DNA of 64,000 nt from Persicaria tinctoria (GCA_037127255.1 JBANSL010000004.1:14763967-14827966); one strand, 5' to 3'; positions 10,506 through 22,204 are shown, counted from the stretch's first letter. Notes: generated from the letters alone by a model not told the origin. Numbers and translations: made by a program.

Positions 10506-12161
10506 TAACTTGGATGGTCATTCATGGGAAGAATTTTAGACTCTTAACATCATAGATTCATTCTTATATAACCCTGCAATCAATTACCATCATCGAAAAT
10601 GTACTTGTGCCACAAATCCATACATGTGCAATAAAAGAAATATCTACTCACAAAAGGAGGCTTATGCAAAAAACATTTTATGTGACAAAGCAACAATAAT
10701 TAAGAGGACTTTAATTAAGCTCAATAAGGAGTGGATTGGTAAAAGGCTAACGGTGGTCTATATTTGGCAATGTGGTGCTAAATCCGGGGAGAATTTCTTC
10801 AAACTTTGCTTTGATGCACTTTCTCCTTTTTATAATTTCCACATCACTCACTCACTCTTTGCTTTTTTCCAATAATATGTTTTTACCTCTCTAACCTCAA
10901 CACTGCCTTCTCGCGAGACGCCAACATGGGTGTCATGAATGGTCCCGGATACTTAGTACTTTGGACTCCTTACATTGGTGTCCCATCCTGCGGAACTATT
11001 ATCTCAACGCAGGCAGGGTCGATCTACTTTTATCTCCTGAGGTGATTGGATTTTCTTTCACTCATTAAATTTTCCATATTTTTCAAACATTCCTTCCGAA
11101 CTCCAAATAATGATAACAACAACACAAACACCATATAACATCTCTATAATGTAACATCATTCTCAACATAATCCCCCGATAGGAAATAAGGTAAAGAATG
11201 GTAATATTTAGAACATGTGGAGCAATGACTGAAATAAGGCATATATATGGCTTTTGTGATGCATAAGCATAGGTAAGGCTAGGAATATAAACAATGAGCA
11301 TTGTATGGAAATATAAAGTCCTCCATCCTCTTATCATGCAACATGTCAAAAGCAACTTCAAATTTACCTCCTTTCATGGTTTTCAAGAAAATATGCATTT
11401 CATTGTGACTTCCCTTTACTAGGCAATTTCATGTTATATCTCTAATGAATCCAATTTTGCATCGTCGAGTTCAATTAAAGCTTCCATGACACTATTTCTT
11501 TAGACAATTTACAAGGAATGGGAGATGTCTCATAGAATTTTGAGTTTTAGCCTTATGCATAAAAATTTAAAATTTTGCTCAAAATTTCACCATGTAAAAC
11601 CAAAAACAAGAATAAAACATATAATAATGATAATGAGCTCTTCCCCCACCCCATACTTAAAATATACAGTGTCCCCACTGTATGAAAATCAAACAAAGCG
11701 AGAGTAAAGGAAGGAACTCACCGAATAATGCGTCGAGGAAGGTAAAATAGGAGATGTCGAGGAACTGGGTCGGTCGATATCGAGGAATATTGTCGATATC
11801 GAGTAAATGATCAGCGTCGAGTGGAATGCTGAAGTCGAGGAGCTTTCTGACTTGGTCGATGTCGAGGTTGCCTACTCGATATCGAGTAAAACCGGGCTAC
11901 TTCTCTTGGTCGTTCTCGACTGGCCTAGTCGATTTCGACTATCTTTCAGGGACTTCTTATTCCACCTTTCGCGATCCTTTTATGCTTGCCGACCTAAAAG
12001 TGTTAGATTTTACACGAAGACAAGACTTTCCACATGAAGTGTTCTAAACTAAAGGAAAAAAACCAAAACCAAAATCAAAAGTTCCAAAGTCTTAAAATTC
12101 AAAAGGTTTATATACATGCTCTAGATTTTAGAGTCGCTAGGCCGACTTCTCCGCTTGTGCT
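10506..12161 (-). other. B 3' untranslated region
   Basis: No convincing gene. On the minus strand it runs from the last ORF to the PPT. It contains a module cluster at about 11755-11890 (TCGATATCGA units), the internal stem-loop/PPT at 11641-11683 and AT-rich sequence. Short ORFs on either strand look accidental. Confidence 0.6.
11641..11683 (-). promoter_or_regulatory. Internal stem-loop and second PPT of B
   Basis: On the minus strand the 8-bp stem ATACAGTG / CACTGTAT closes a GGGA loop (11664-11683) and is followed by ATTTTAAGTATGGGGTGGGG. It copies the design of the terminal PPT 1.18 kb away with a different stem sequence. Confidence 0.65.
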
Positions 12162-12668
12162 TTAAGTGCAGTCAATGTGGGCCCCTTTTGTGTTTGGCCC
12201 TTCTCCTGGATCATCTAGGTCTTGATTGTAGTATGCAAGCTCGGCTGATAGGTGATTGCTTGCATAATCTCTCTTTTCTCCCTTCCTTTTCTTTCCAGCT
12301 CTCATTCTCCATAGATTCTCTCGCCACGGGGCCTTACCTCCCCTTAAATTATTTATAAATTTCTTAATGGACCGAGGAGGGGTAGAACTTATACCTGAAC
12401 TTATCTTTTCGGGCCCAAAATAGAAATCTTCGGGCTTAGTGTTGGTCGATGTCGAGGAAATTTGGTCGACATCGAGTACAGGGACCCCATTCTTAGGCTC
12501 TTGGCAAGTCTGGTGCGCAGTAGAGGAAGTCGACGTCGAGGAAGATTGGTCGACATCGAGTAATACTTTGGTCGGCATCGAGGAACTTTTGTCGATGTCG
12601 AGCAGAATTTTGGTGCCTTCCTCTGTTGTTTGCTTGATCCCATGGTTGCTGATGCTTTTGACCTCCAA
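12162..12668 (-). pseudogene. B: ORF downstream of protease, made largely of TCGA modules
   Basis: A 168-codon open stretch in the same frame as the protease before it. Its N-terminal half is encoded by TCGA-NN-TCGA modules and reads as Asp/Val/Ser/Thr repeats (LDVDQSSSTSTSS, DVDQISSTSTNT). The C-terminal half (about 12162-12400) is basic and I do not recognise it. In an autonomous relative RT would follow here; none of its motifs is present. It is probably the end of the gag-protease reading frame after loss of pol. Confidence 0.45.
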
Positions 12669-12740
12669 CCATGAAATTTCCTATTTTGGAGGGCCAAAAG
12701 AGAAATCTAAGACCTCATCGCCTATTGTGAAGGCGAGCAA

Positions 12741-13532
12741 TCATTGTTTGACACTAATCTTGGCATCTGCAGTAGCTAAGAATGGTCTACCAAGAATAAT
12801 AGGGCTAGTAGGATCTTCAGCACAATCTATAATAAGGAAATCAGTTGGAATAAAGAATTTACCAACCCGGACAGGGACATTCTCAACCATACCTGTAGGG
12901 ATGACCACTATATTGTTTGCCATGTATAGCTTGGCATCCACAGGCTCTATTGACCCTATCTTCACCTTTCGCCAGATTGATAAGGGCATGATGCTCACAC
13001 TTGCTTCTAAATCACACAAGGACTCATATTTACATTGTCCGAATCCCACAGTAACAGAAAACTTACCAGGGTCAGGTCTCTTCTCAGGGAAGTGGAGCAC
13101 TTTGCATTCGCTGGCGATTTCTGAGATGGATCGCTTGTTGCTCAGGATCTCCTTAAGGAATTTGACATAAGCATGCATCTCTTACAAAGCTTCTATAAAA
13201 GGAATAGAGACATTCAGTTCTAGAATCATATTAACAAAACGTTTAAACTTACCTGCAGTGGGATCTTTTAGCGCCTTGGAAGGGAAAGGCAGTGTCTTTT
13301 TCTGCTTCGGAGCCGGAACAGATGTTGGAGGTGTTGCAGAGTCCTTAACATCGGCCACTTTTTCCTCGACATCAACAAGGGTTTGGTCGACATCGACTAA
13401 AGTTGTCAACTTCGGGTTGCTGAGCTGTGCAGACGAGTCCGAGCTTGGCTTCTCCTCCATGTCGAGTTGTGGCTTGTCGATATCGACCAAATGTTGGTCG
13501 ACATCGAGGTTCTGCTGCTCGTTGTTGAGTCT
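12741..13532 (-). pseudogene. B: gag-protease linker and retropepsin, defective
   Basis: The linker (about 13365-13520) is built of TCGA-type modules and encodes repeats such as LVDVDQTLVDVEEKV. It leads into a conserved segment (KFKRFVNMILELNVSIPFIEAL) that in Athila-like elements precedes protease, then a stop at about 13179-13181. The protease region has QCKYESLCDLEASVSIMP and later ILGRPFLAT. The active-site motif expected in the family is D-L/S/T-G-A; here the Gly is Glu, so proteolysis is unlikely. The frame is shared with the ORF below. Confidence 0.7.
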
Positions 13533-13535
13533 CTG

Positions 13536-15070
13536 CTATGCTTTGTCCTGGTGCTTTCTGACCTCTGGCTCCCGTAATTGGTGCCCGCTCCTGAGCTTTA
13601 TAGTTGCGACGTGTTCGGTCTTCCACTTAGAATTTGGTTTTGTTTGCCCAGGGAGTTGCACGGTCGGTCGTGGGATTTGTGCTGCGAATTGACCCATTTG
13701 AGTCTCTATGCTCCTCTTCCAGATTTCCAGCTCCTCAAATCTTGTGTTGAAATTATGGAGCTGATTATTGATGGCGATTGTAGACTGCTGCTGTTGTGCA
13801 TGATTTCGGCGCATCTCATCAAGGATTATCTGTAGATCATCCTTCCGTTGATCTCTTTCTGGATGTCCTGGAGCTCTGTATGGTGGGGGGTTCCTAGGGG
13901 CACCTTGTTCCATTGTGGTTGCTGAAACCTTTGGTCCCCCATATAGCAATTGGGACCCCCTACGTAAGCTACCTCTTCGTGGTTTTCTGCCATCCTGACT
14001 TGCTCTATGTGTGGGCACTGAGTAGTGGTGTGCCGCTATGATCCGCATTCGATACAGGGCTGGTTGACAGAAAGATACTTGACTTACTTGAGGAGCTTGC
14101 GATTCTGATCTCTGTAGTACTTCTCCTTGACATCTGGGTTAATCTCCTTGGAAGGCTCATAGAGGGGCATGGATGGGGCTGACCTGGCATAGGCATCTTC
14201 ATCATAGTTTGTTGAAGCCCCATATTTGTTATCGTAGTTGGTGAGCTTGTCGAGTACACCCCATGCGTCAGCTGGTGGCATCGTTAGATACTCATATCGA
14301 GTATAATGATTTATCCTATCCTTAGTGGTCTAGTCAAGAGAATTGAAGAAGATCTCCTGAATGACATAGGGTGGCTATCCATGAGTAGGGCAAGATCGCA
14401 GTAGTTCCTTATATCGTTCCCATGCTTTTGCCAGTGGCTCCCCAGGCTTCTGTTTGAAAGCAGTAATCTTCTAGCGGAGGAGTGATGTCTTGGCAGGAGG
14501 AAAGAATTTGTTGAGAAATTCCTGCTTTACTTGAGCCCATGTTGTGAGGGATCGTGGTTTCAGTCCTTCTAGCCACTTCAATGCAGGACCGGCGAGAGAC
14601 CAACGAAAGGCCTTCATCTTGACATATTCCAGAGTAGTACCTTCAGCAAGAGTACGACACATGTCAGAAAAATTGGTAATATGTTCAAGAGGGCATTCAT
14701 TAAATCTTCCATGAAAAGCATTATTTTTAAGTTCAATAAGAAAGTGAGTGCGAATTTCAAAATTATTTTGAGGGATCAGAATAGCCAATTCAGGCACGAC
14801 GAGAGTCGGGTGCATGTAATCCTCTGCGGTGGTCTGGTATTGGGCGAGCTGAGCTTTTGCTTGCCTCCTTCGCTCAGCTTCATGTTCCCTGCCTACCCTC
14901 TCAGTGGCGAGAGCAGCATTATTGGCGGCTAGTTCCCTCTGAAGCCTCTCTATCCACTGTTCCTGTGTTTCTGTGGCCTCCATGGCTCTTTTTAGTTTAG
15001 CGTGGACGTGTAAAAGGTGTTCCGGTTCGTCTAAGCCGTCAAACTCAGGTGGTTGACCAGAACGGCGCAT
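13536..15070 (-). pseudogene. B: gag (capsid and zinc knuckle), with stops and a frameshift
   Basis: The start at 15070 (MRRSGQPPEFDG) follows the PBS by about 60 bases. An Ala/Glu/Arg-rich likely coiled coil is followed by the gypsy gag domain (FEIRTHFLIELKNNAFHG, then WSLAGPALKWLEGL and FLNKFFPPAKT). A stop at about 14469-14471 interrupts the frame, which then continues through QKPGEPLAKAWERY. A zinc knuckle of C-X2-C-X4-H-X4-C spacing lies at about 13997-14045 but has an in-frame TAG within it. A frameshift follows, and the Gln-rich tail ends with TIKLRSGHQLREPE, the KLRSG motif common at the end of Athila gag. The protein is not made intact. Confidence 0.75.
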
Positions 15071-15131
15071 ACACCTGCGAAGTAACTTAAAGCAAATGTG
15101 AGATTTAACTACCTAAGGCGCGAATGATTGC

Positions 15132-15150
15132 TTCCCCGACAACGGTGCGA
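15132..15150 (-). promoter_or_regulatory. Primer binding site of B
   Basis: On the minus strand TCGCACCGTTGTCGGGGAA lies 3 bases after the 5' LTR. It matches the tRNA-Asp PBS of A and E at 16 of 19 positions, so it is a diverged tRNA-Asp-type site or uses a related tRNA. Confidence 0.65.
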
Positions 15151-15153
15151 ATT

Positions 15154-16471
15154 TGTTGAAGGAGGAAATCGAGAATGCAAATAGAATACGAATAAAACAA
15201 AGCAAACCGATTGGATCCCAGCAAAAAATTACAAGACTCCCTCCCGATGTAGCAGTGGGAAGTTAGGATAGATCCACGAGAAAGCAGGTCAGCGGATCCT
15301 AGGCAGCGGAGAAATCTCACGAACAGAAGTCGACAACAGATTACCTCGATCTCGACTAGGGTTAGTCGACAGAACATCGGACAAGTCGAACAGAGCAGCA
15401 GCAGTCACTGGCGGTTGGCCGATATCGAGGAGATTTACTCGATATCCAGTAACTTTCGTCGACGTCGAGTTCCTGCAAACCAGAAGCTACAGCGATCTAG
15501 GCGATCGAATATCAGTAGTCGATGTCGACCAGTTTTGGTCGATATTGAGGAGGAACAGAAACGAAAGAAAATAAAGAACAAGGCTTTTTCGAAATAAACT
15601 ATGTATATAAACAAACTTCCAAGATCGGGGTTTGCAACGATAATAACCAAGCATGCTTAAGGCAAGATAAATAACGATAATCATGCAAATCGCATCGAAG
15701 GATCAAGCTTTCGCCTTTTCCAACAATTAGACAACTCTTTCAAGAAACCCTAATTGTATGTACCGATTTTAGGTTAACAATCCAAGTTGTTAGCATGGAT
15801 CTCCATTGAATGGGTAACAAACACATAAAAGGTAGTAGATGCTCAAAACATGATAAAAGTCGGATCTTTACCTCAAACACGCAGGGCTATCGTCGGGCTC
15901 ACCCCAACCCTAGAAGTGGATGGACTACTCGCCGCTCATCACAATCGCAGAGATTGATTGAAAAGAAATAACTTGCATAAACTAAATTCAAAGTCTTTAC
16001 AATCCCGGCCCTCCAACTTTCGTTGAATGCCAAAAACCCTAAAACCTTTGAACTCCTAAAACTCTCTATGGAACTACTTCTCTAGCTTCTGAAATTGAAT
16101 TCATGGAAAATCAGCCCCATGGGCTTTATTTATAGGCTTCCAATCCTTGCTAATCAAGGAAGGAAATATTTATCTAATATCTAAAGATAAAACTTTAATA
16201 AAAGGAACATTTATCATAAAAGGAAATATATCTAAATATCTTCATGTGTGGATAAATCTTCTCTCCATGGATAAATCTTGATAGACTTGATAGATCTCGG
16301 ATAGAATTGGATAGAATCGGACTCCTTCGCTCCCAAGCAAGCCCAACTCGACTCGGACAGCCCACAACGTCACGTGGCCTAGGAAAGTTTTGCTCGATAT
16401 CGAGTAATTTACTCGATATCGGGGAAATGTGGTCGTCGACTTGGCTGTCTGACTTTCTCGAGCAACCTCTC
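15154..16471 (-). repeat. 5' LTR of element B, part 1
   Basis: This matches 8668 onward of the 3' LTR closely. It stops at the TSD CTCTC (16467-16471) where array C inserted and resumes at 30241. TCGA modules occupy about 15420-15550 and 16393-16440. Confidence 0.85.
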
Positions 16472-17912
16472 TGATAGCATGCATTTAGGTAGGCATAATA
16501 GGTTGCATTTAGCTTAGTTAAGACGCATTTCATGGATGGATTAAGCATGATTTGCATATTAGTTCTCTATGTTGTCGGAGTCGGAATCTACACGCTTTTG
16601 TTGATTATTTCAGGTAATGGTAGATCCGAGGAGAAGACATGAGTTGATAACGCATTTGATGAGAATGTCTAGTTGATCGAAGAAGCTTACATGAAGATCT
16701 CAAGAGGTCCTGAGAAGAAGAAGCGAACCTAAACGAAGAACAAGTCTGCAAAAATTGTCGCCAGACATGCTGAACTTGTTTTGCACTTTCTGGAGGCCTC
16801 GGTTGTCCGATCGACTATTATGACCATGCGTTGGAAAGCTCTTTCAGAGAGCTACAACTTTCATGTTGACGTCGAAAGCTAATTCGAGACGGAATTTTCG
16901 GGAAAAACCAATGCAGCGCCCGCGCTGCTATCTGGCGCGCCCGCGCTGCACCTGGCGCGCCCGCGCTGCTACTGACGCGCCCGCGTCGGTCCCTGAAGAC
17001 GGATTCTTATCCGATTTTCCCTATCTTATTAGTTTTAATATTATATTTTTACGGGATGTTAAACCCAACTTAATTAGTTTATATAGGCCGAGAAGGCAGC
17101 AGTAGAAAATTAGGTTATTTTCCAGAGACGTATTTTCCCTTTTGTTCATCTCACAAACCCTATGGAGAACTAACTCTCCTTTGTTGCACTTGGTTCTTTG
17201 AAGCCTTCGATTGATTTGGTTGTGAGTATTCTACTCTTGTTCGTCCTTTGTTAATTGTTTCGATCTCCTGAGCTTATTGCTTGATTGCTTATTATTGGTT
17301 AATCTGGATTGATCACCTAGGTTTATCGATACTAGTCATATTGCTAGGGTTTCCAATTCCAGGTTTGGGGTTGTAGATTCATTGTAGCAAACACAATCTC
17401 CATACGCGGGTTGCTTGTGGTAGATTGTGAGGGAGATTCGATTACAGGCTATTTTAACGGGTTGTTAGAATCGCTTGTATCTCATTATAATTCATGTTTG
17501 AATGCTATTGATTTATTATTTGGTGAAGGTTTTCCCTTGTAATTTGGTGATAAGTGCTTTTAGGACTGGTAGGACTAAAAGCTATTACACGATCTGAATT
17601 GAGAACAATTACTGGACATTAGAACTTGAGATTCATAGAATGCGATGATGAACCATCTCAATTGTGGTGCGGATAATTACCTGGTGTGATACTTTTCCGT
17701 CATATATTCACAACCTTTACTTGCAACTTGTTCTGTCACTATTACTCACACACAAAACTCCCCCTTGAATCGGTTACTTTTGGGTAATAATACTTGCTTT
17801 TACAATTGATTCTGTTTCCCTGTGGGTTCGACCCTAACTTACCTACTATACTTGTTATAGTTTGCATCTTAGGAATTTACTTTGATTTGGCATAACGACT
17901 TTAGGCCTGTCA
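16472..17912 (+). repeat. Array C LTR 1
   Basis: 1441 bp, TGATAGCATG to GCCTGTCA. GC modules (unit TGGCGCGCCCGCGCTGCACC) lie at about 16915-16995, followed by a TATA box TTTATATAGG at 17078-17087. Confidence 0.9.
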
Positions 17913-17916
17913 AATT

Positions 17917-17934
17917 TGGCGCTGTTGCCGGGGA
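17917..17934 (+). promoter_or_regulatory. C1 primer binding site
   Basis: TGGCGCTGTTGCCGGGGA is the tRNA-Asp PBS with one C-to-T change relative to unit 3. Confidence 0.85.
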
Positions 17935-17976
17935 CACGGTTAATCGTTGTTCTTGTTTGTCTTATTACCTGTTTGG

Positions 17977-18079
17977 GTGCGAACCTCTTGCATGGTTCGC
18001 ACTCGTGCTACTGTTGTTTGTCTTGTGTGTTAATTTAGCTACTAACTTTTGTTGTGAACCTATCTTACGGTTCACAACA
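17977..18079 (+). ncRNA. C1 leader: two tandem stem-loops over a remnant gag start
   Basis: The first hairpin (17977-18002) has arms GTGCGAACC / GGTTCGCAC and an 8-base loop; the ATG at 17992 opens a 13-codon ORF (MVRTRATVV) matching the Athila gag start. The second (18050-18079) has arms TGTTGTGAACC / GGTTCACAACA, 11 perfect pairs, with ACG in place of ATG. The segment looks like a tandem duplication. Confidence 0.6.
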
Positions 18080-18101
18080 CATATTCTACTAACAGTTTAA
18101 C

Positions 18102-19187
18102 ATGTTGAGATTATCGTACTTCGAAGGTGAAAATTTTCACCTATATCTCACTAGGTTGCAGAGGTGTGTGGACATCCGCAATGTGCGGGGTTTCCATGAT
18201 AGTTTGCGAGATATGGTTGTCTGCGTTGTAGATGGAATGACTGCTGAGACAAAGGCACGTGCTATATATATGAGCGGAGGAAGTCTAGCAAGGTTAGGTT
18301 TGATGGGAATTTGGGATCTTATCTGCTACATGGGTCATCAGGCCTTGCAGGAAGTGTCATTTGCACTGGAACCTCAACCAATGGATTACTTTGACGCACC
18401 ATCGGATGATCTATTCAAGGTCTCTTACGTGGAGAATGAGCAATTGTGTCAGCAGATCGCTGAACTAGATGAACGAGTGCTTCGAATGGTCCAAGTGGGG
18501 AATGAGATACCAACTTGTGAAGCAGGTGAACTAACGTCTCAACCGGTGGTTAACCTGATAGAGAGCCTCACCACGAACACCCTAGGGAGTGGCAAGGACC
18601 TGTTTGTCACACCTAAGGGAAGCTCAGAAAGTCATGAAGATGAAGGTTATTGCGTGCTTCCTATTCCTCCCTCATTGAGTTCATCTGAGTCTACTCCGCT
18701 ACCTCCCATACCCTTGAGCTATGAGCATGACAATGTTTTGGCGGAGGAGGATATGTTTGCAGATGATGACAATTTCTTTAGTGATAAAGAGGAGAGTACA
18801 GTGCTTCTGTACATGGAGTGTCATGAGTCGACACATGAGATTCCATTTGATTTGTTGTCTCCTTCGTTCGATAAGATTGTCCCGAGCTCGCCTATCAAGG
18901 AACAAAGTCCGGAGCTGATTCATGTGGCTCCTGAGCAAAGAACTGATATCCTCTGCAATGATGAGAAGGTTGGTGATTATGTCGACCCTTGGGCTCATTA
19001 CTTCGATATACCACCAATGGAACTGAATTGGTGGTTCTACATACCCGCGGCGGAATTTCACACTCGGACATATGAGGAGTTGAGGACATACTTTGACTTC
19101 AACTTATTCGTATGTAGTGCCCGCTTACCTAGATGGTGTGTACAAGAGTTTGATTTGCTGCTGAGGGCACTGACGATGTCTGAATGA
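18102..19187 (+). CDS. C1: 361-residue gag-like protein of a non-autonomous element
   Basis: This is the only sizeable ORF of the unit and is intact in all three copies. Residues 8-85 follow the layout of the Athila capsid domain (ENFHLYL matches EDPHKHL; YMSGGSLARLGLMGIWDLI matches YLPPGSITTWAEMKRVFL). A segment near residue 165 (TLGSGKDLFVTPK) resembles the LRSGKELVVT motif at the end of Athila gag. The middle is acidic and Ser/Pro-rich, and the C-terminal 75 residues are aromatic (WAHYFDIPPMELNWWFYIP) and unknown to me. There is no zinc knuckle and no enzyme motif. I infer a gag derivative; its role is unknown. The start at 18102 is the first ATG after the leader hairpins that opens the frame. 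Confidence 0.7.
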   Translation: MLRLSYFEGENFHLYLTRLQRCVDIRNVRGFHDSLRDMVVCVVDGMTAETKARAIYMSGGSLARLGLMGIWDLICYMGHQALQEVSFALEPQPMDYFDAPSDDLFKVSYVENEQLCQQIAELDERVLRMVQVGNEIPTCEAGELTSQPVVNLIESLTTNTLGSGKDLFVTPKGSSESHEDEGYCVLPIPPSLSSSESTPLPPIPLSYEHDNVLAEEDMFADDDNFFSDKEESTVLLYMECHESTHEIPFDLLSPSFDKIVPSSPIKEQSPELIHVAPEQRTDILCNDEKVGDYVDPWAHYFDIPPMELNWWFYIPAAEFHTRTYEELRTYFDFNLFVCSARLPRWCVQEFDLLLRALTMSE

Positions 19188-19334
19188 GTCTTAAATGGAT
19201 AACTAAAATGTCTAGCCAAAGACTTGAAACAAAGGCGCTTCTCGGGAGGCAACCCGAGGTAAGTTTTTCTTTCTTTTTCCTTTTTCTTTTCCTTCACCCT
19301 GATTATATTTGATCTACTTTTGTTGTCTTTATTG

Positions 19335-19372
19335 TTTCATTGAGGACAATGAAAACTTTAAGTGTGGGGGAG
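19335..19372 (+). promoter_or_regulatory. C1 internal stem-loop and PPT
   Basis: Stem TTTCATTG / CAATGAAA (8 bp) closes an AGGA loop and is followed by CTTTAAGTGTGGGGGAG. Confidence 0.7.
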
Positions 19373-20536
19373 AGGAATTCTCTATATATAGTGCATATAG
19401 GAGATCATATTTAAATTTATGCATCATGTTTAATTTTTGTAATCATTTTTATTAAATTTTATTTATTTTCGTATTTAAAAAAAAAATTCAAAATTCAAAA
19501 ATCCAAAAATAGAGCACGCATTGCATACATATGTGTTATTCAAATACCCATCTGGCTTAGTTTGTCCTCTATTTTAAATTTCAAGCATGATTCATAAAAA
19601 TCCCATGGAGTTCTGGATGTTTTGATTATTATCTATATTTGATTTTTGTGGAACATGAGCTAGCGAATGTAATTGAGCATGTATGATTGAGCTAAAGTAT
19701 GATTGAAGTCCTAAAAACATGACTATGTGAGAATGTTTGGCCTTATTTGAATTCTTTTGCTCAATTGTGTGAATTACTCGCCTAGTGTTGCTACCTCTTG
19801 GTATTGACTGCAGTATCTATTTTTAAAGACCGATGCACATGTTTGTTGCTTGCGGAGTTTATGTTTATATTTTGAGTCTTTTTATTTAATTTTATGAATA
19901 TTTAGTGAATAAGGTGGCAATGGTTAATGCACTTAGTAACCGGATCTATGCATGACACCCATGGGTATGATTCGCGCAAAAAGGTGTTGAAAACTATCCA
20001 CTAGGAAAGAAGCTTGACCATTGAGTAACCAGGTTCATTCATGACACCCATGTTTGCAACTTGCGTGAAAAGGTGTTCAAGTGGACTTCATATTAATAGT
20101 TGAGGTGTTGATAGACCGGGGCCATTCATGACACCCATGTTTGCGCTTCGCGTAAGGAAAGTACCAATACAAGAAAAAGAAAAAAAAAGAGAAAAGAAAA
20201 GAAAAAAAAACAATTGTTGCATTTTATTTTCTTTATTGTGTCCCGCAAGTAATGAAATTTCGGTAGAGAATTGGTGATATGGTGGTCAATGTCTATGAGC
20301 TTAGTGCATGATTGGTTTGAGTTAAGAGTTGTATCTTAAAGCCAAAACACATGAGTGGAAAACACAATTCTAGTGAGGTTGGATAATGTCTACTTCTAAG
20401 CTTTGATCACTGGAATACATGCTATGACGTTTGTTTGCTTGGTTTATGTTTTCACCTGCTATAATGTTGCTTTTTGATGAGGTTGAAACTTGAAGGGATT
20501 TCCTGTGGGATGCGTTGATTCATGTTCATTCTATCA

Positions 20537-20574
20537 TTGCTTGAGGACAAGCAAAGGTTAAGTGTGGGGGAGTT
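20537..20574 (+). promoter_or_regulatory. C1 terminal stem-loop and PPT
   Basis: Stem TTGCTTG / CAAGCAA closes an AGGA loop and is followed by GGTTAAGTGTGGGGGAG directly before LTR 2. Confidence 0.75.
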
Positions 20575-22015
20575 TGATAGCATGCATTTAGGTAGGCATA
20601 ATAGGTTGCATTTAGCTTAGTTAAGACGCATTTCATGGATGGATTAAACATGATTTGCATATTAGTTCTCTATGTTGTCGGAGTCGGAATCTACACGCTT
20701 TTGTTGATTATTTCAGGTAATGGTAGATCCGAGGAGAAGACATGAGTTGATAACGCATTTGATGAGAATGTCTAGTTGATCGAAGAAGCTTACATGAAGA
20801 TCTCAAGAGGTCCTGAGAAGAAGAAGCGAACCTAAACGAAGAACAAGTCTGCAGAAATTGTCGCCAGACATGCTGAACTTGTTTTGCACTTTCTGGAGGC
20901 CTCGGTTGTCCGATCGACTATTATGACCATGCGTTGGAAAGCTCTTTCAGAGAGCTACAACTTTCATGTTGACGTCGAAAGCTAATTCGAGACGGAATTT
21001 TCGGGAAAAACCAATGCAGCGCCCGCGCTGCTATCTGGCGCGCCCGCGCTGCACCTGGCGCGCCCGCGCTGCTACTGACGCGCCCGCGTCGGTCCCTGAA
21101 GACGGATTCTTATCCGATTTTCCCTATCTTATTAGTTTTAATATTATATTTTTACGGGATGTTAAACCCGACTTAATTAGTTTATATAGGCCGAGAAGGC
21201 AGCAGTAGAAAATTAGGTTATTTTCCAGAGACGTATTTTCCCTTTTGTTCATCTCACAAACCCTATGGAGAACTAACTCTCCTTTGTTGCACTTGGTTCT
21301 TTGAAGCCTTCGATTGATTTGGTTGTGAGTATTCTACTCTTGTTCGTCCTTTGTTAATTGTTTCGATCTCCTGAGCTTATTGCTTGATTGCTTATTATTG
21401 GTTAATCTGGATTGATCACCTAGGTTTATCGATACTAGTCATATTGCTAGGGTTTCCAATTCCAGGTTTGGGGTTGTAGATTCATTGTAGCAAACACAAT
21501 CTCCATACGCGGGTTGCTTGTGGTAGATTGTGAGGGAGATTCGATTACAGGCTATTTTAACGGGTTGTTAGAATCGCTTGTATCTCATTATAATTCATGT
21601 TTGAATGCTATTGCTTTATTATTTGGTGAAGGTTTTCCCTTGTAATTTGGTGATAAGTGCTTTTAGGACTGGTAGGACTAAAAGCTATTACACGATCTAA
21701 ATTGAGAACAATTACTGGACATTAGAACTTGAGATTCATAGAATGCGATGATGAACCATCTCAATTGTGGTGCGGATAATTACCTGGTGTGATACTTTTC
21801 CGTCATATATTCACAACCTTTACTTGCAACTTGTTCTGTCACTATTACTCACACACAAAACTCCCCCTTGAATCGGTTACTTTTGGGTAATAATACTTGC
21901 TTTTACAATTGATTCTGTTTCCCTGTGGGTTCGACCCTAACTTACCTACTATACTTGTTATAGTTTGCATCTTAGGAATTTACTTTGATTTGGCATAACG
22001 ACTTTAGGCCTGTCA
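20575..22015 (+). repeat. Array C LTR 2
   Basis: 1441 bp, nearly identical to LTR 1. It serves as the 3' LTR of unit 1 and the 5' LTR of unit 2. It has no TSD of its own. Confidence 0.9.
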
Positions 22016-22019
22016 AATT

Positions 22020-22037
22020 TGGCACCGTTGCCGGGGA
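22020..22037 (+). promoter_or_regulatory. C2 primer binding site
   Basis: TGGCACCGTTGCCGGGGA is the tRNA-Asp PBS with one G-to-A change relative to unit 3. Confidence 0.85.
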
Positions 22038-22079
22038 CACGGTTAATCGTTGTTCTTGTTTGTCTTATTACCTGTTTGG

Positions 22080-22182
22080 GTGCGAACCTCTTGCATGGTT
22101 CGCACTCGTGCTACTGTTGTTTGTCTTGTGTGTTAATTTAGCTACTAACTTTTGTTGTGAACCTATCTTACGGTTCACAACA
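22080..22182 (+). ncRNA. C2 leader stem-loops
   Basis: The same two hairpins as unit 1, at 22080-22105 and 22153-22182, with identical arms. Confidence 0.6.
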
Positions 22183-22204
22183 CATATTCTACTAACAGTT
22201 TAAC

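Larger units (their letters stand above)
19188..20574 (+). other. C1 3' untranslated region
   Basis: No gene. In order: a hairpin CTCGGG-AGGCAA-CCCGAG (19241-19258) joined to GTAAGT, a pyrimidine tract, the internal stem-loop/PPT (19335-19372), AT-rich sequence, three imperfect repeats around CATGACACCCATG (about 19935-20165), an A/G-rich tract (about 20165-20210) and the terminal stem-loop/PPT (20537-20574). Confidence 0.7.

Noticed and set aside
12439..13170. 243-codon plus-strand ORF in B
   Set aside because: Antisense to B protease and linker, whose minus-strand frame has recognisable DLEASVSIMP and LGRPFL motifs.
16915..16995. CRISPR-like array
   Set aside because: Repeats of about 20 bp without unique spacers in an LTR of a plant element; no cas genes.
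16863..17105. 80-codon ORF in C LTRs (also in LTRs 2 and 4; shifted in LTR 3)
   Set aside because: It lies across the GC modules and the TATA box, and the extra module in LTR 3 shifts its frame without signs of constraint, so it is not treated as a gene.
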